From positions 4,092,001-4,156,000 of the forward strand of contig NZ_CP011072.1 in NCBI RefSeq assembly GCF_001190925.1: a stretch of DNA of 64,000 nucleotides, in the 5' to 3' direction. The notes beneath the pieces were generated by a model. That model did no database searches. It was given only the letters and a program-made list of their open reading frames with translations, and was not told where the DNA came from. The stretch is from Azoarcus sp. CIB. Its GTDB lineage: Bacteria > Pseudomonadota > Gammaproteobacteria > Burkholderiales > Rhodocyclaceae. This document shows, one piece after another, positions 1 through 10,600 of the stretch; position 1 is the first letter of the stretch, and each line of letters begins with the position of its first letter. A program made the translations under genes and the position numbers.

Positions 1-73
1 ACGCCGGGGCCAGCAGAACATAGGAAGGCCAGTTGATGCATAGCGCTCTCGTCAGTACCCGATCGACCACACC
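1..73. other. window edge, possible end of an upstream gene
   Basis: Frame 1 stays open from the window edge to a TGA at 34-36, and frame 2 to a TAG at 41-43. Either could be the end of an upstream plus-strand gene, given how tightly the following genes overlap. Too little sequence is present to recognise a product, and no clear ribosome binding site precedes the ATG at 74. Confidence 0.25.
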
Positions 74-1924
74 ATGAACCGGCTAGACTTGTCCGAATTG
101 CCAGTGGGTGAGGTGCGAATTCTGGCGGCCTGCGGAGCACGGCGTCGCGTCGATGAACACAGTCTGCACAGCCTGAGCGACGCCTTCGATGGCGCTGACT
201 GCCTGTTCGTTCGGGCGACGACAACTGAGCGCGTCTGGCTTGGAGGCGACTTCCGCCTCCTGCGTTGTCCTGCGGGAGGCTGGTTACTTCAATCCCGTAC
301 TCCTGGAAGCGCGAGCTATTGGGCGCCAACACCCGTGAGACAACGGAAGCTCGACGACCAAGGCCATATCCTCGACGAACGGCCGGACGAATGGGCGGGC
401 TTCGAACTCGACGGGAGCGGGATCGGGATCAGCTTCCCGACCGTTGCGGACGGCTGGGTACTGGATGCCGTGCTGTGGAAGCTGGACGATCCGATGCTGG
501 TTGACGAGTTATCGGAGCTGGCAGCGGTCGAAACCCAGGGCTACTTCCTCCTCGGGTCGCATACGCGTTACGGACGACCGGGGGATCTGTACCGGCACCT
601 GATCCATGGTCAGGTGTATGAGGACCGTTACGCGTGGCCGCACAAGCGACGAATCTGTTCGGAAAACGACGCACATGCGCTACATCTGGTGTTCAGCGGA
701 TTGCAGCGGGCGACCGGCAAACGCATCTACGCCCTGCTGAAGGGGCAGTTGCTGCTGTCGCTGCTGTCGCGACAGTCTGAGGACGGCGGGTTTCGCCACG
801 GCGAATGGAGCGACGGGATGGAGTCGCACTTCCGACTCCACTGTTCGGCGATGCACCTGATGATGGATAGTCTGGACGAACGCAGCGATCCGGTGGTGCG
901 CGAGGCGCTCGGACGGGCGGCGGACTTCATCGCCGGCAAGCACGATGTGACCGCCGCCGGCGCCTGGTTTTATCACGACGAACTGGAGTGCAGCGCGGAC
1001 GGCATGGCGCAGGGACCGTTCCGGTGGTGGCCGAGTACGGCGCTCGGCAAGTCCCCGCAGAACATGCTGGTGCTGAACACCCATCTCGATGCGCTGGTGG
1101 CGCTGGACCGCTACCGTCGACTCACCGGCGACGAGCGTTTCGCCTCGCTCGTGGAGTCTGGCTTCGGGGCCGCGCAGGCAGTACTGGAGTTGCGCCCGAT
1201 GGAGTGGCTGTATCGCATTCTGTTCTCTGCGATCGAACTGGGCCTGATGCCGACAACGCAGGCGGCCGCCCTCCCTGCCTGGAAACGCACGTGGAAACGC
1301 ATCGGCTGGAAGGTGTTCGTACCCCGACTGCCGCGCATCAAGACGCGCTACCCGCGCCTGACCATGCCCGGCGGTTACATCGACCGCGAGCTAAGCCTGC
1401 AGGGCTGGGCCAACGATTACCTGGCGGTCAATCTGATGGACCTGGTCCGCAGCGCGTGCGACAGCCGGCGCTCGGTGTTCATGCCTTTTGTCGAAGGGAT
1501 CGTCGCGTTTTGCGCGCGCACGCAGATTGCCTTGCGCTGGCTGGAACAGGGCCACCGGGCCTATGCGGTCGGCTTTCTGGCCGAATCGTTGTATCTGCTT
1601 TGTCGCCGCGAATCCCGCCCCGCGTTCGACGCGATGCTGGCGGAGAGTCTGGTGCTATGCGTCCGTCACGGGCTCGGACTGCCGCCGTCGCTGCTCGGGG
1701 CGAATATGGAAGCGCAGCAGGCAGGGACCACCCGCGTGCCGCGGACCGCGACGGCGGACCTTGTCGTCGCAGATCTGTCGGGCGCGGGTCGGGCGGCCTG
1801 TCTCGTCGTGAATGCGGGCACGAGCTCCGTCTCGCTTGCCGCGGCGCTCGACCTCGTCCCGCCAGGCTGGCGTGTTCCGCCCGGCGATCTCGCGCCCGGC
1901 GCATGGCTGCGGGTGGAGCCATGA
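74..1924 (+). CDS. orphan protein, probable alpha/alpha-toroid enzyme of a polysaccharide cluster
   Basis: I do not recognise a characterised family. The 616-residue product has no signal peptide. It has a mixed N-terminal part (about 1-190), then a long helical region (about 190-540) rich in Trp, His and Arg. Short repeated helical blocks and a segment NTHLDAL recall six-hairpin toroid enzymes such as uronate epimerases, lyases and hydrolases. A short beta-type C-terminus follows (about 550-616). It is the first clear gene of an eight-gene plus-strand run, and its TGA overlaps the next ATG by 4 bp, so it is likely co-translated with glycosyltransferases. A role in trimming, epimerising or assembling a surface polysaccharide is inferred from context only. 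Confidence 0.6.
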   Translation: MNRLDLSELPVGEVRILAACGARRRVDEHSLHSLSDAFDGADCLFVRATTTERVWLGGDFRLLRCPAGGWLLQSRTPGSASYWAPTPVRQRKLDDQGHILDERPDEWAGFELDGSGIGISFPTVADGWVLDAVLWKLDDPMLVDELSELAAVETQGYFLLGSHTRYGRPGDLYRHLIHGQVYEDRYAWPHKRRICSENDAHALHLVFSGLQRATGKRIYALLKGQLLLSLLSRQSEDGGFRHGEWSDGMESHFRLHCSAMHLMMDSLDERSDPVVREALGRAADFIAGKHDVTAAGAWFYHDELECSADGMAQGPFRWWPSTALGKSPQNMLVLNTHLDALVALDRYRRLTGDERFASLVESGFGAAQAVLELRPMEWLYRILFSAIELGLMPTTQAAALPAWKRTWKRIGWKVFVPRLPRIKTRYPRLTMPGGYIDRELSLQGWANDYLAVNLMDLVRSACDSRRSVFMPFVEGIVAFCARTQIALRWLEQGHRAYAVGFLAESLYLLCRRESRPAFDAMLAESLVLCVRHGLGLPPSLLGANMEAQQAGTTRVPRTATADLVVADLSGAGRAACLVVNAGTSSVSLAAALDLVPPGWRVPPGDLAPGAWLRVEP

Positions 1925-3084
1925 CGCTCCGCGTGGGCTTGGTCACGTCCGAGTTCCCGCCGGATCTGGGCGGTGTCGAGACCTACTCATGGCAGCTCGC
2001 GCGCGAACTGGCGAGCCGCCGCGACGTCGAGGTGACGGTCTATGCGCCGCCGACGGCGCGAGGGCTTGCACCGCCGCCGGGGGTGACGATCCGTCCTGTG
2101 CTGACGAGCTGTATGGAACTGGACTGGGCGCGACTGGCCAGCGAGCCGATCGATGTGTGGCACGCCTTGTCGGCGGCACACTGCTGGCTCGCGCAGAAAG
2201 ACCGCCCGACGGTGGTCTCGGTGCATGGCAACGATTTTCTCGTGCCCTACCCCGCAACGATGCGGCCTGCGCTTGCGATACCCGCGCTATGGCGGCTGCG
2301 CGGGTTTGCATGGAAAGAGTTCGAACCGTTGTGGCGGCGCGCGACCGCGCAGATGCTCAGACGGGCGCTGCCGCGCTGCGGCGCCGTGATCGCGAACAGC
2401 CGGTATACCGCCGACGTGCTGCAGGCCCTGGTGCCGGGCTGCGGTGATCGTATCGAGGTGGCGGGGGTGGGGGTCGATGGCGCGTTTTTCGACGTGGCGC
2501 GCACGCCTGGACACGGGCGACCGCGGCTGCTGACAGTGTGCCGGCTTTCCGAGGCGCGCAAGAACGTCGAACTCGTGCTGCGCGCGCTGGGAGCCCTCAA
2601 GGAGCGTTTCGACTTCGAATACGTCGTGGCGGGCGACGGGGCGCTGCGCGAGGGACTCGAACGGCTCGCGGCAGAGCTGGGCCTGGGGGCGCGGGTTCGC
2701 TTCGCCGGACGCGTCAGCGATGCGGAGCTGAGACAGCTCTATGCGACGGCCGACCTGTTCCTGCTGACCGCGTCGGTGAGTCCGGCCAGCCACGAGGGAT
2801 TCGGCATTGTCTATCTGGAAGCGGCCGCCAGTGGCGTGCCGAGCCTTGCGGCGCGGCTGGCGGGTGCAGTCGAGGCGGTGGCCGACGGCGAGTCGGGCTA
2901 TTTCGTGGAGACGCCGAATGTCGAGGCGATCGAAGCGGCCCTCGCTTCGTTCCTGTCCGGCCGGATCCGCTTCGATGTCGACGACTGCCGCAGTTTCGCG
3001 CGCCGCTTCACTTGGGCAAGGGTGGCGGACGTCGCGATGAAGTCTTATCGTCAAACATTGTCGATGCCTGCCTCCATGCCATGA
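1921..3084 (+). CDS. glycosyltransferase family 4
   Basis: The product is a 387-residue retaining GT-B glycosyltransferase, expected to use a nucleotide sugar at the cytoplasmic face of the membrane. The N-terminal glycine-rich loop (FPPDLGGVETYSW, residues 13-25) and the C-terminal EX7E-type motif in EGFGIVYLE are characteristic of GT4. The ATG at 1921 overlaps the previous stop as ATGA and matches the usual family N-terminus. A longer in-frame extension upstream exists but only shadows the preceding gene. Its own stop overlaps the next gene in the same way. Sugar specificity cannot be read from the sequence. Confidence 0.88.
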   Translation: MTLRVGLVTSEFPPDLGGVETYSWQLARELASRRDVEVTVYAPPTARGLAPPPGVTIRPVLTSCMELDWARLASEPIDVWHALSAAHCWLAQKDRPTVVSVHGNDFLVPYPATMRPALAIPALWRLRGFAWKEFEPLWRRATAQMLRRALPRCGAVIANSRYTADVLQALVPGCGDRIEVAGVGVDGAFFDVARTPGHGRPRLLTVCRLSEARKNVELVLRALGALKERFDFEYVVAGDGALREGLERLAAELGLGARVRFAGRVSDAELRQLYATADLFLLTASVSPASHEGFGIVYLEAAASGVPSLAARLAGAVEAVADGESGYFVETPNVEAIEAALASFLSGRIRFDVDDCRSFARRFTWARVADVAMKSYRQTLSMPASMP

Positions 3085-4034
3085 GCGAAGCGATCATCCC
3101 CGGCCTCGTGTCCGTCATCATGCCTTGCTTCAATGCCGCCCCCTTCGTTGCCGAAGCGATGGCATCGGCGCTGCGGCAGACCTACGGCAAGCTCGAGATC
3201 GTCGTTGTCGATGATGGTTCGAGTGATGGCAGCGCCGAGATCGCGGAAAGACTGATGGCGGAGCATCCCGAGCGCGTTCGGCTCTACCGCCAAGAGCGCA
3301 AGGGCCCGTACCCGGCGCGAAACCTCGCCCTGCGACATGCACGCGGCGAATTCGTCGCCTTCCTCGACGCAGACGACTACTGGGACGCGGATTGCATCGA
3401 GAAGCTGCATCACGCGCTGATTTCCGCTGCGGCCGAGATTGCCTATTGCGGCTGGCAGAACGTCGGCGAGGGGATCCAGTCCCCGCCACATGTGCCGCCG
3501 GAATACGAACGCGAGGATCCGGTCGCGCATTTCCTGCGCACCTGCCCGTGGCCGATCCACGGGGCACTGGTCCGGCACGCTCTGGTGGATTCACTGCAGG
3601 GCTTTTCGGAGCAGCGCTTTTCGTCGATGGATTACGACTTCTGGCTGCGGGCGCTCGCCGCGACGCGCAAGATCGTGCGCGTGCCGGAGGTGCTCGCGTA
3701 CTACCGCTGGCATGGCCAGGGGCAGGTGTCGGCGGTGAAATGGCGACAAGTGCTCGACGCCCTTGCCGCACAGCAGGGCTTCATCCGCGCGAACCCGCAG
3801 CTCGTCGCCCATTTGCCGCAGGAACGACTGCGCGCGCTCACCGAAGGGCGCGTGCTTGAACAGGCCTACCGGGCATTCTGGAAGCGCGACCTGGTATCGG
3901 CGCAACACCTCTTCCGCCATGCCGCCGCATCGCGCGCGTTCGGCAGCGGCGATCTGCGCCATGTCATCAGCGCGCTGCTGCCGCTGCCGCTCTACCGCTG
4001 GGTCACCCGGCTTGCCGATCGGGGAGGCGCATGA
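3081..4034 (+). CDS. glycosyltransferase family 2
   Basis: The product is a 317-residue inverting GT-A glycosyltransferase. The N-terminal strand VSVIMPCFNAAPFV, the VVVDDGSSDGS nucleotide-binding segment and FLDADDYW, which carries the metal-binding DxD, are all present in the first 110 residues. No transmembrane segment is obvious, so it is probably a peripheral cytoplasmic enzyme. It starts with an ATGA overlap on the GT4 gene and ends with an ATGA overlap on the deacetylase gene, so it sits inside one transcription unit for polymer assembly. Confidence 0.88.
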   Translation: MSEAIIPGLVSVIMPCFNAAPFVAEAMASALRQTYGKLEIVVVDDGSSDGSAEIAERLMAEHPERVRLYRQERKGPYPARNLALRHARGEFVAFLDADDYWDADCIEKLHHALISAAAEIAYCGWQNVGEGIQSPPHVPPEYEREDPVAHFLRTCPWPIHGALVRHALVDSLQGFSEQRFSSMDYDFWLRALAATRKIVRVPEVLAYYRWHGQGQVSAVKWRQVLDALAAQQGFIRANPQLVAHLPQERLRALTEGRVLEQAYRAFWKRDLVSAQHLFRHAAASRAFGSGDLRHVISALLPLPLYRWVTRLADRGGA

Positions 4035-4828
4035 ACACCGCCGCGCGTGTACCGGTGCTGATGTACCACCGCGTCGGTGACATCCGCGATGCACGGGAGG
4101 CCCGTTATGCAATCTCGGCCGCCAATTTCACTGCCCACATGAGGGCGGTCGCGCGCGCGGGCTTCCGGGCGATCGGCATCGACGCATTCGTCGCGTGGCT
4201 TCAAGGGGGGCCGTCGCTTCCAGAGGGGGCGCTGCTGATCACGTTCGACGACGGTTTCCGGGGGGTGCGCGAAGACGCCCTGCCGGTGCTCGAACAATTG
4301 GCCTGGCCCTTCACCGTGTTTCTCGTCAGCGACCAGACCGGCGGGGAGAACGCATGGATGCGTGGATCGAATCCGGACGCCGGAACCTACCCGCTGCTCG
4401 ACGCCGACGAAATCCATGACATGCAGCAACGCGGCTGCAGTTTCCAGTCGCACACGCGCAGCCATCGCCGCCTGCCTGAATTGGACGACGAGGCACTGAG
4501 GGACGAGTTGCGGGGATCGCGCGAAACGCTGTCGGAACTGCTACGCGAGGAAGTGCGCTATCTCGCCTACCCCTTCGGACAAGTCGATGAACGTGTCGAA
4601 GTCGCCACCCGCAACGCCGGGTACATAGCGGCCTTCGCCACGCAACCGGGGTTCAACCGGCCGGATGTCGATCGCTTCCGTATCCGTCGCCTGGATGTGT
4701 CCGGCACGGACTCGGCTGCGATGCTGCTGCGCAAGATCCGCCTCGGCAGCAACGATGGCAGTCTCGGCAACATTCTCGGTTATCGCTTGCGGCGAGTGGC
4801 GAGCCGACTTCCGGGGATGGCGCGATGA
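4031..4828 (+). CDS. polysaccharide deacetylase family protein (NodB-like)
   Basis: The product is a 265-residue carbohydrate esterase 4-type protein expected to remove N- or O-acetyl groups from a glycan. It begins VPVLMYHRV, typical of the family. The catalytic TFDDG motif (about residue 74) and the metal-binding SHTRSH (about residue 140) are both intact, as is the later YPFG segment. No signal peptide is visible, so it may act on a lipid-linked intermediate in the cytoplasm. It overlaps both neighbours by 4 bp. Confidence 0.88.
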   Translation: MNTAARVPVLMYHRVGDIRDAREARYAISAANFTAHMRAVARAGFRAIGIDAFVAWLQGGPSLPEGALLITFDDGFRGVREDALPVLEQLAWPFTVFLVSDQTGGENAWMRGSNPDAGTYPLLDADEIHDMQQRGCSFQSHTRSHRRLPELDDEALRDELRGSRETLSELLREEVRYLAYPFGQVDERVEVATRNAGYIAAFATQPGFNRPDVDRFRIRRLDVSGTDSAAMLLRKIRLGSNDGSLGNILGYRLRRVASRLPGMAR

Positions 4829-5796
4829 GTCCCGCACCGGCGGCCCCGGAGCCGGACACCGACGCCCCGCACATGGATGCTTCGGTGATCGTCTGCACCT
4901 ACAATCGCGCCGCATCGCTGCGCGACACGTTGCGGGCCTTGCGCGCGCTGCAGGTGTCCGCAGGCCGGCGCTGGGAAGTAGTGGTCGTCGACAACAATTC
5001 CAGCGACGGCACCCGCGCGGAAGTCGAAGCCGCTCAGCGCGATTGGCCGCAGTTGCGCTACGAGTTCGAACCGCAGCAGGGGCTATCCCACGCGCGCAAT
5101 CGCGGTATCTCGGCCGCTCACGGCGATGTGCTGCTGTTTACCGACGATGACGTGCTGCCCGAAGCGGACTGGCTGGAGGCAACGCTGGACGGCCTGGGGC
5201 GGCATCGTGCCGACGCGTGCGGCGGATATGTCGCGCCGATCTGGGGCGCCCCGCCGCCGCCCTGGCTGACCGAGCGTTTTCACGGTTTTCTGGCGATCCG
5301 CGCCGCGCGCAACGACGAGTACCCGATTACGCAGGCGGCCGATGCGCCGTTCGGGGCCAACATGGCCGTCCACCGGAGCGTGTTCAATCGCATCGGCGGA
5401 TTCGACACCGGGCGCGGGCGCAAGGGCGCCGTGCTCGCGGCTGGAGAAGATGGCGAACTTTTCGCGCGGATACTGCAAGCCGGCTGCAAGGTCGTGTTTC
5501 TCGGTGGTTCGCGCGTGCATCACAAGGTCGAAGCCTTCCGCCTGACGAAGCGCTATTTCCGCCGCTGGCGGCTGCATAACAGCCGCAATCAGGCGATCCA
5601 CCTGGGCATGCCCGGCACCCGCAGGCTGTTCAATATTCCGCTCTACCTGTTTCCGCAATTGCTGCGCGCCGTCGGGCGCGCCGTCGCCGGCCACTTTACC
5701 GCCAGCGGCGACGAGGCCTTCAATCGGGAGATCGTCGTCTGCCACTTTCTCGGCGTGTTTCAGGGCCTTTGGCAGGCACGGCGTCACCGGAATTGA
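4825..5796 (+). CDS. glycosyltransferase family 2
   Basis: The product is a 323-residue GT-A enzyme. After a short Pro/Asp-rich leader come ASVIVCTYNRA, the VVVDNNSSDGT nucleotide-binding stretch and LLFTDDDVLPEADW, whose three consecutive Asp residues provide the metal ligands. A GEDGELFARI stretch near residue 210 matches the catalytic-base region of the fold. It starts by ATGA overlap with the deacetylase gene. A 28 bp gap follows before the sulfotransferase gene. Confidence 0.88.
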   Translation: MSPAPAAPEPDTDAPHMDASVIVCTYNRAASLRDTLRALRALQVSAGRRWEVVVVDNNSSDGTRAEVEAAQRDWPQLRYEFEPQQGLSHARNRGISAAHGDVLLFTDDDVLPEADWLEATLDGLGRHRADACGGYVAPIWGAPPPPWLTERFHGFLAIRAARNDEYPITQAADAPFGANMAVHRSVFNRIGGFDTGRGRKGAVLAAGEDGELFARILQAGCKVVFLGGSRVHHKVEAFRLTKRYFRRWRLHNSRNQAIHLGMPGTRRLFNIPLYLFPQLLRAVGRAVAGHFTASGDEAFNREIVVCHFLGVFQGLWQARRHRN

Positions 5797-5824
5797 GTTC
5801 GCAAGCGCAACGGACGATCACGCC

Positions 5825-6781
5825 ATGCCCCATCTGAGCAGCCTGCCCAAGCTCCTCGACCGCGAGATCCGCGACAAGAACCTGCGCCTGCTCGGCTGGC
5901 GGGCGAAGGAGTTCGCGTGGTCGGTGCTGCGGCCGGCGATGCCCGATCCGGTGTTCGTCATCGGCTGCTCGCGCTCGGGCACGACAGTCACTTTCCAAAC
6001 CATCGCCGCGTCGGGCCACTTCCTGCATTTCGACTACGAGATTCCGCAGTTCTGGAACAGCCTGTACGGTCCGCTGAACAACGGCTGGAAGTCCGAGGCG
6101 GCCGATGCGGAGGACGCCCGTCCCGAGCACCGCGACCGCGCGCTGGCCCATTTCTATGCTCGGCTCGGCGCCGGTCCGGTGCTCGACAAGACCTGCATCA
6201 ACACGTTGCGCGTGCCCTATCTGCATGCACTGTTCCCGCAGGCGAAGTTCGTCTTCATCCAGCGCGACGGGCGCGACAACGTGAGCTCGATGATCGACGG
6301 CTGGCGCCTCGGGCGCGTCGATGGGGGATTCGGTCTGGAGCGCAACTTCGGGCCGTCGCCGGTGCCGGTAGCGATCAACGGCGGCGAGTTCCATGAATGG
6401 CATTTCTTCATCCCGCCCGGCTGGCGCGACTACAACACCGCAAGCCTGGAGGAGGTGTGCGCTTGGCAATGGGTGACGGCGAATCGGCTGGCGCTCGACG
6501 CTTCGCGCGCGATCCCGCCTGCACAATGGATACGGCTGCGCTACGAGGATCTGTTCGAACGCCCCGTGGAGATGTTTCGCGAGGCCTTCGCGCGCCTCGA
6601 CATCCCTTTCGACGAACCGATGCAGGCGCGCTGCGCGAGTCTGGCAAGCCGTCCGACGAGCATCGTGAAGGGCGCGCCCTGCCCGCAGAAGTGGAAGGAA
6701 CACAACCCGGAGGCGATCGAGCGCATCCTCCCGCTGATCTCGCCGCTGATGCGGGAAATGGGCTATGACCCGAACGACTGA
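5825..6781 (+). CDS. PAPS-type sulfotransferase
   Basis: The 318-residue product shows both nucleotide-binding signatures of the sulfotransferase fold. The 5'-phosphosulfate loop is GCSRSGTT (about residues 46-53), and the 3'-phosphate segment is FIQRDGRDNVSSM (about 143-155). The enzyme should transfer sulfate from PAPS to a hydroxyl or amine of a sugar or other acceptor. Its position among glycosyltransferases implies sulfation of the exopolysaccharide, which is inferred. No PAPS synthesis genes are in the window. The last 17 bp overlap the next gene. Confidence 0.85.
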   Translation: MPHLSSLPKLLDREIRDKNLRLLGWRAKEFAWSVLRPAMPDPVFVIGCSRSGTTVTFQTIAASGHFLHFDYEIPQFWNSLYGPLNNGWKSEAADAEDARPEHRDRALAHFYARLGAGPVLDKTCINTLRVPYLHALFPQAKFVFIQRDGRDNVSSMIDGWRLGRVDGGFGLERNFGPSPVPVAINGGEFHEWHFFIPPGWRDYNTASLEEVCAWQWVTANRLALDASRAIPPAQWIRLRYEDLFERPVEMFREAFARLDIPFDEPMQARCASLASRPTSIVKGAPCPQKWKEHNPEAIERILPLISPLMREMGYDPND

Positions 6782-7670
6782 GACGCCGACCGTCAGCGTG
6801 GTCATCCCGGCCTGGAACGCCGCATGGTGCGTCGGCAGGGCTATCGACAGCGTTTTCGCGCAGGCGTATCGCGACTTCGAGCTGATCGTCGTGAATGACG
6901 GCAGCACGGACGATACGGCCGCAGTGCTGGCGACGTACGGGGACCGCCTGCAGGTCGTCACGAAGCCGAACGGCGGCATGAGCAGCGCGCGCAACGCAGG
7001 CATACGCGCAGCACGGGGACACTACCTCGCGTTTCTCGATGCCGACGATCGCTGGCTACCGTGCAAGCTTGCTCGCCAGGTCGCGATGCTCGGCAGTCAC
7101 CCGGAGCTGGCGTTTTGCGCCGCCGTCGCGACGATCGAGGACCTGCAGGGCAAGACACTCGGCGAGTGGCGCGGCGCGCAGGGGCGGACCGCCGATGTCG
7201 CGGAGGTGTTCGAGAATCATGCTGCGGTGGCGGGCGGGGCATCGGCCGTGCTGGCGCGGCGTGAGCTCGTGGTAAGGCTCGGGGGCTTCGACGAGACGCT
7301 CGCCGGCGCCGAGGATACCGATCTCTGGATCCGTCTGGCCGCGCACGGCGGCTTCGCCTGCATCGACGAGCCGATGGTCGTGGTGCTGCGCCGTCCCGAC
7401 AGCGTGAGCCGCAATTTCGAGGCGATGCGCCGCGGCGCCCTGACAATGATCGGCAAGAATCGCGATCTGCTGCCGGCGGAACTGCGCGACGCGCTCTGGC
7501 GCAAAGTCTATGCGGGAACGCTTTGCGACTATGCGAAATGGGCCTATCGCGACGGGCGACGGGGGGCTGCGCTGCGCGACGTCCTGACCGCCCTGTGGGT
7601 GTCGCCGCTCGAACGCGGCCGGCTGGCGATCAGTCTCGCGCTGGCGATGCTGACGGGGCAGCGGATATGA
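6765..7670 (+). CDS. glycosyltransferase family 2
   Basis: The product is a 301-residue GT-A glycosyltransferase with SVVIPAWNAA at the N-terminus, VVNDGSTDDTA, and the metal-binding FLDADDRW. AGAEDTDLWIRL (about residue 180) carries the ED pair expected near the catalytic base. It overlaps the sulfotransferase gene by 17 bp and the fusion gene downstream by 4 bp (ATGA), so the three are likely translated together. Confidence 0.88.
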   Translation: MTRTTETPTVSVVIPAWNAAWCVGRAIDSVFAQAYRDFELIVVNDGSTDDTAAVLATYGDRLQVVTKPNGGMSSARNAGIRAARGHYLAFLDADDRWLPCKLARQVAMLGSHPELAFCAAVATIEDLQGKTLGEWRGAQGRTADVAEVFENHAAVAGGASAVLARRELVVRLGGFDETLAGAEDTDLWIRLAAHGGFACIDEPMVVVLRRPDSVSRNFEAMRRGALTMIGKNRDLLPAELRDALWRKVYAGTLCDYAKWAYRDGRRGAALRDVLTALWVSPLERGRLAISLALAMLTGQRI

Positions 7671-10600
7671 CGAACACCGGGGCGGCAACAACGGCGGGAA
7701 TGAGCCTGACGGTGCTGATCTGCACGCACAACCGCGTCGAGTTGCTGGAGCGGGTCATCGCCTCCCTGAATGCGGCGCACCGGCCGCCGGATACCGAGGT
7801 GCGATTGCTGGTCGTCGCAAATGCGTGCACCGACGGCACGCACGACCTCATTTCCAACTACCGGATCGGTGACGATCGCCTGCCGCTGGACTGGATCGCG
7901 GAACCCACTCCGGGCAAGTCCCACGCCCTGAACCGGGCGCTGCCGCAGGTGAGCGGTCGCGTCGTGGCCTTCGTCGATGACGATCATCGGGTCGACAGCG
8001 ATTATCTGGTCGAGATCGCGAACGCGGTACGCACGTGGCCCGAGGCGGGCCTGATCTGCGGGCGCATCCTGCCGGACTGGGACGGCACCGAACCCGAGTG
8101 GGTGCACGACGACGGCCCCTATCGCATCTATCCGCTCCCGGTGCCGCGCTATGACCAGGGCGACACGCCGATGCAGGTCGACCTCGACGGTGCGATTCCC
8201 GGCGGCGGCAATCTCGTCGCGCATACGGACGTGATCCGCGCAACCGGGCCGTTCCTGACGGAACTGGGTCCGACCGGGCACGACCTCGGCGGGGCCGAGG
8301 ATCTCGAGTGGATCCGGCGGGCGCTGCGTGGCGGGGCCACCCTGCGCTACGCGCCGGCGATCGTCCAGTACCACTACGTCGACGGCGAGCGGCTGACGCT
8401 GTCCTACCTGATGCGCAAGGGCTTCCACCGCTCCAAGTCGGTGATGCGCTTTCGCCGCACGGAAAGCGGCGTGCCGCTGTACATGTGGCGCAAGGTCGCC
8501 GGCTATGCAAGTGGCTGCGCACTTGCGCTGAACGCGCAGGCGCGGCGCTTCTATCTCGTGCGGATTGCTTCGGCCTTCGGCGAGGTGAGCGGCATGCGCG
8601 AGGCCGCGCGGCATCGGCGCCGGCGCGCCCGTCTCCCGTGGCTGCCGGTGCAGACCAGCCTTGCGCTGGCAGGGCTGCTCGGCATCACGGGCTTCGTGCT
8701 TGCCGCAAGCCTTGCCTGGCACCGGGCGATGGACGCGCTGCTGCCCGCAGCGCTGGTCGCAGTCGCGCTGGCGCTGTCGCTGGTCGCAAAATCGGTCGTC
8801 GACTTCTCGCAGACCGGACCGCAGCTGCGCGAGGAAATCGTCAAGCGCTACCGCGCCTATTTCCCGTTCGCGATGGCCCGCCTGGGCCTATGGACCTTCG
8901 CCGTCGGTCTGTTCTGCGCACTGCCGGGGGCGGTCGTCGCGACGGCCTCGGCCGATGCGCAGGGGATGCCGTACGCCCCGTGGCGGGCGGGACTGGGCGC
9001 GCTGCTGACGCTCGCCCTCGCAAGCGGCTACCTCACCTGCCGCACCCTCGTGCAGAACCCGGGATTGATCGTTGCTTCATGGCAGTACCGAACCGATCGC
9101 CTGCATCGTCTGTGGCGCCTGTTGTCCGCCGACGGCCTCCGCCGGGCTGCATCGCTCGGCGCCATCGGCGTCGCCGGACTTGCCGCGGCGCTGGTGCTTG
9201 CGCTCGCCGTTACCGGCCACGGGGAATCCGCCGCGGCCTTGACCAGCCTGGCGATCGGCTACTGGGGCGTGTTCGTGTTCGCCCTGTGGGAGCCGGAGGG
9301 CAACACGCCGGTTAAGCACCAGCGCACTCGTCCGAACCTGCTCCTGATCGGCTCGGACACGCTTCGTGCCGATCGCGTCGGCGCGTTGCGGAACGGTCAG
9401 TCTCTGACACCGCACATCGACGCACTGGCCAAGCGCGGCACGCGCTTCGACACCTGTTACGTGCCATGCGCGAGGACCGCACCGAGTCTGATCTCCCTGC
9501 TTACGGGAACCTGGCCCCACACGCATGGCATACGCGACAACTTCGTGGCCGACGATGAGACGCAGCTCGAAATCCAGGCGTTGCCGATGATCCTGCGTGC
9601 GCTCGGATACCGGACGGCGGCCGTCTCCGACTGGTGCGGCGCGGATCTCGGAAAGTTCTCGCTCGGCTTCGACGTCCTCGACCTCCCCGAGGACCAATGG
9701 AACCTGAAATACCTGATCAGACAAGGCCCGAAGGACATCCGCCTGTTCCTGTCGGTATTCCTGCACAACCGGATCGGCCGCCTGCTTGTCCCGGAAATCC
9801 ATTACCTCGGCGGCACGCCGCAGACGACCCAATTGGGCCAACGCACCCGCCGGCTGATCTCGCGCCTCGCGAGCACCGCCGAACCGTTCATGCTCAACGT
9901 CTTCTACTCGACGACGCACCCTCCTTTCGCCTCGGAATACCCGTTCTACCTGCGCCATGCCGATCCCGACTATGCCGGCGCTTCGAAATTCGCCATGGCA
10001 CGACTGACGGACCCGTTCGAGATCATTCGGCGGCAAGGCGAACCGCGCGAGGAATTCGACCTCGACCAGATCCTCGCGCTGTACGACGGATGCGTATCAC
10101 AGTTCGACGACGAAGTCGGCAAGATCATGAGCCACCTTGAAAGCAGCGGACTCGCCGACAACACGATCGTCGTCCTGTACAGCGATCACGGCATGGAGTT
10201 TTTCGAACACGACACCTGGGGCCAGGGCAACTCGGCGGTGGGCGATTTCAGCGCGCGGGTGCCGCTCGTGATTGCCGACCCGCGCAAGAAGCGGCACCCG
10301 CGGGTCGATCAGGTGGTGCGCTCGATCGACCTGCTGCCAACCCTGCTCGACCTCCTGGAAGCTCCGTCGGTAAAATGCGACGGCGTCTCGCTGGCCGGCG
10401 CGATGGACGACCCGCAACTGGATCTGGGCCTGAAGGCCTTCAACGAAACCGGTATCTGGATCGCCCACGTTCCAGGATTGCCGCCGGATCATCTGAGCTA
10501 CCCGGACCTGCTGGAACTGCTGGATATTCCCAATGAAACGAGCGGATCGCTGTCGATCAGGCAGGAATACAAGGATCGCGTGATCATCGCCAAGGATCGC

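Noticed and set aside
9476-9490. Formylglycine sulfatase active site in the fusion protein.
   Set aside because: The sequence is T-A-P-S-L, lacking the Cys/Ser at the first position and the Arg at the fifth, so a sulfatase call is not supported.
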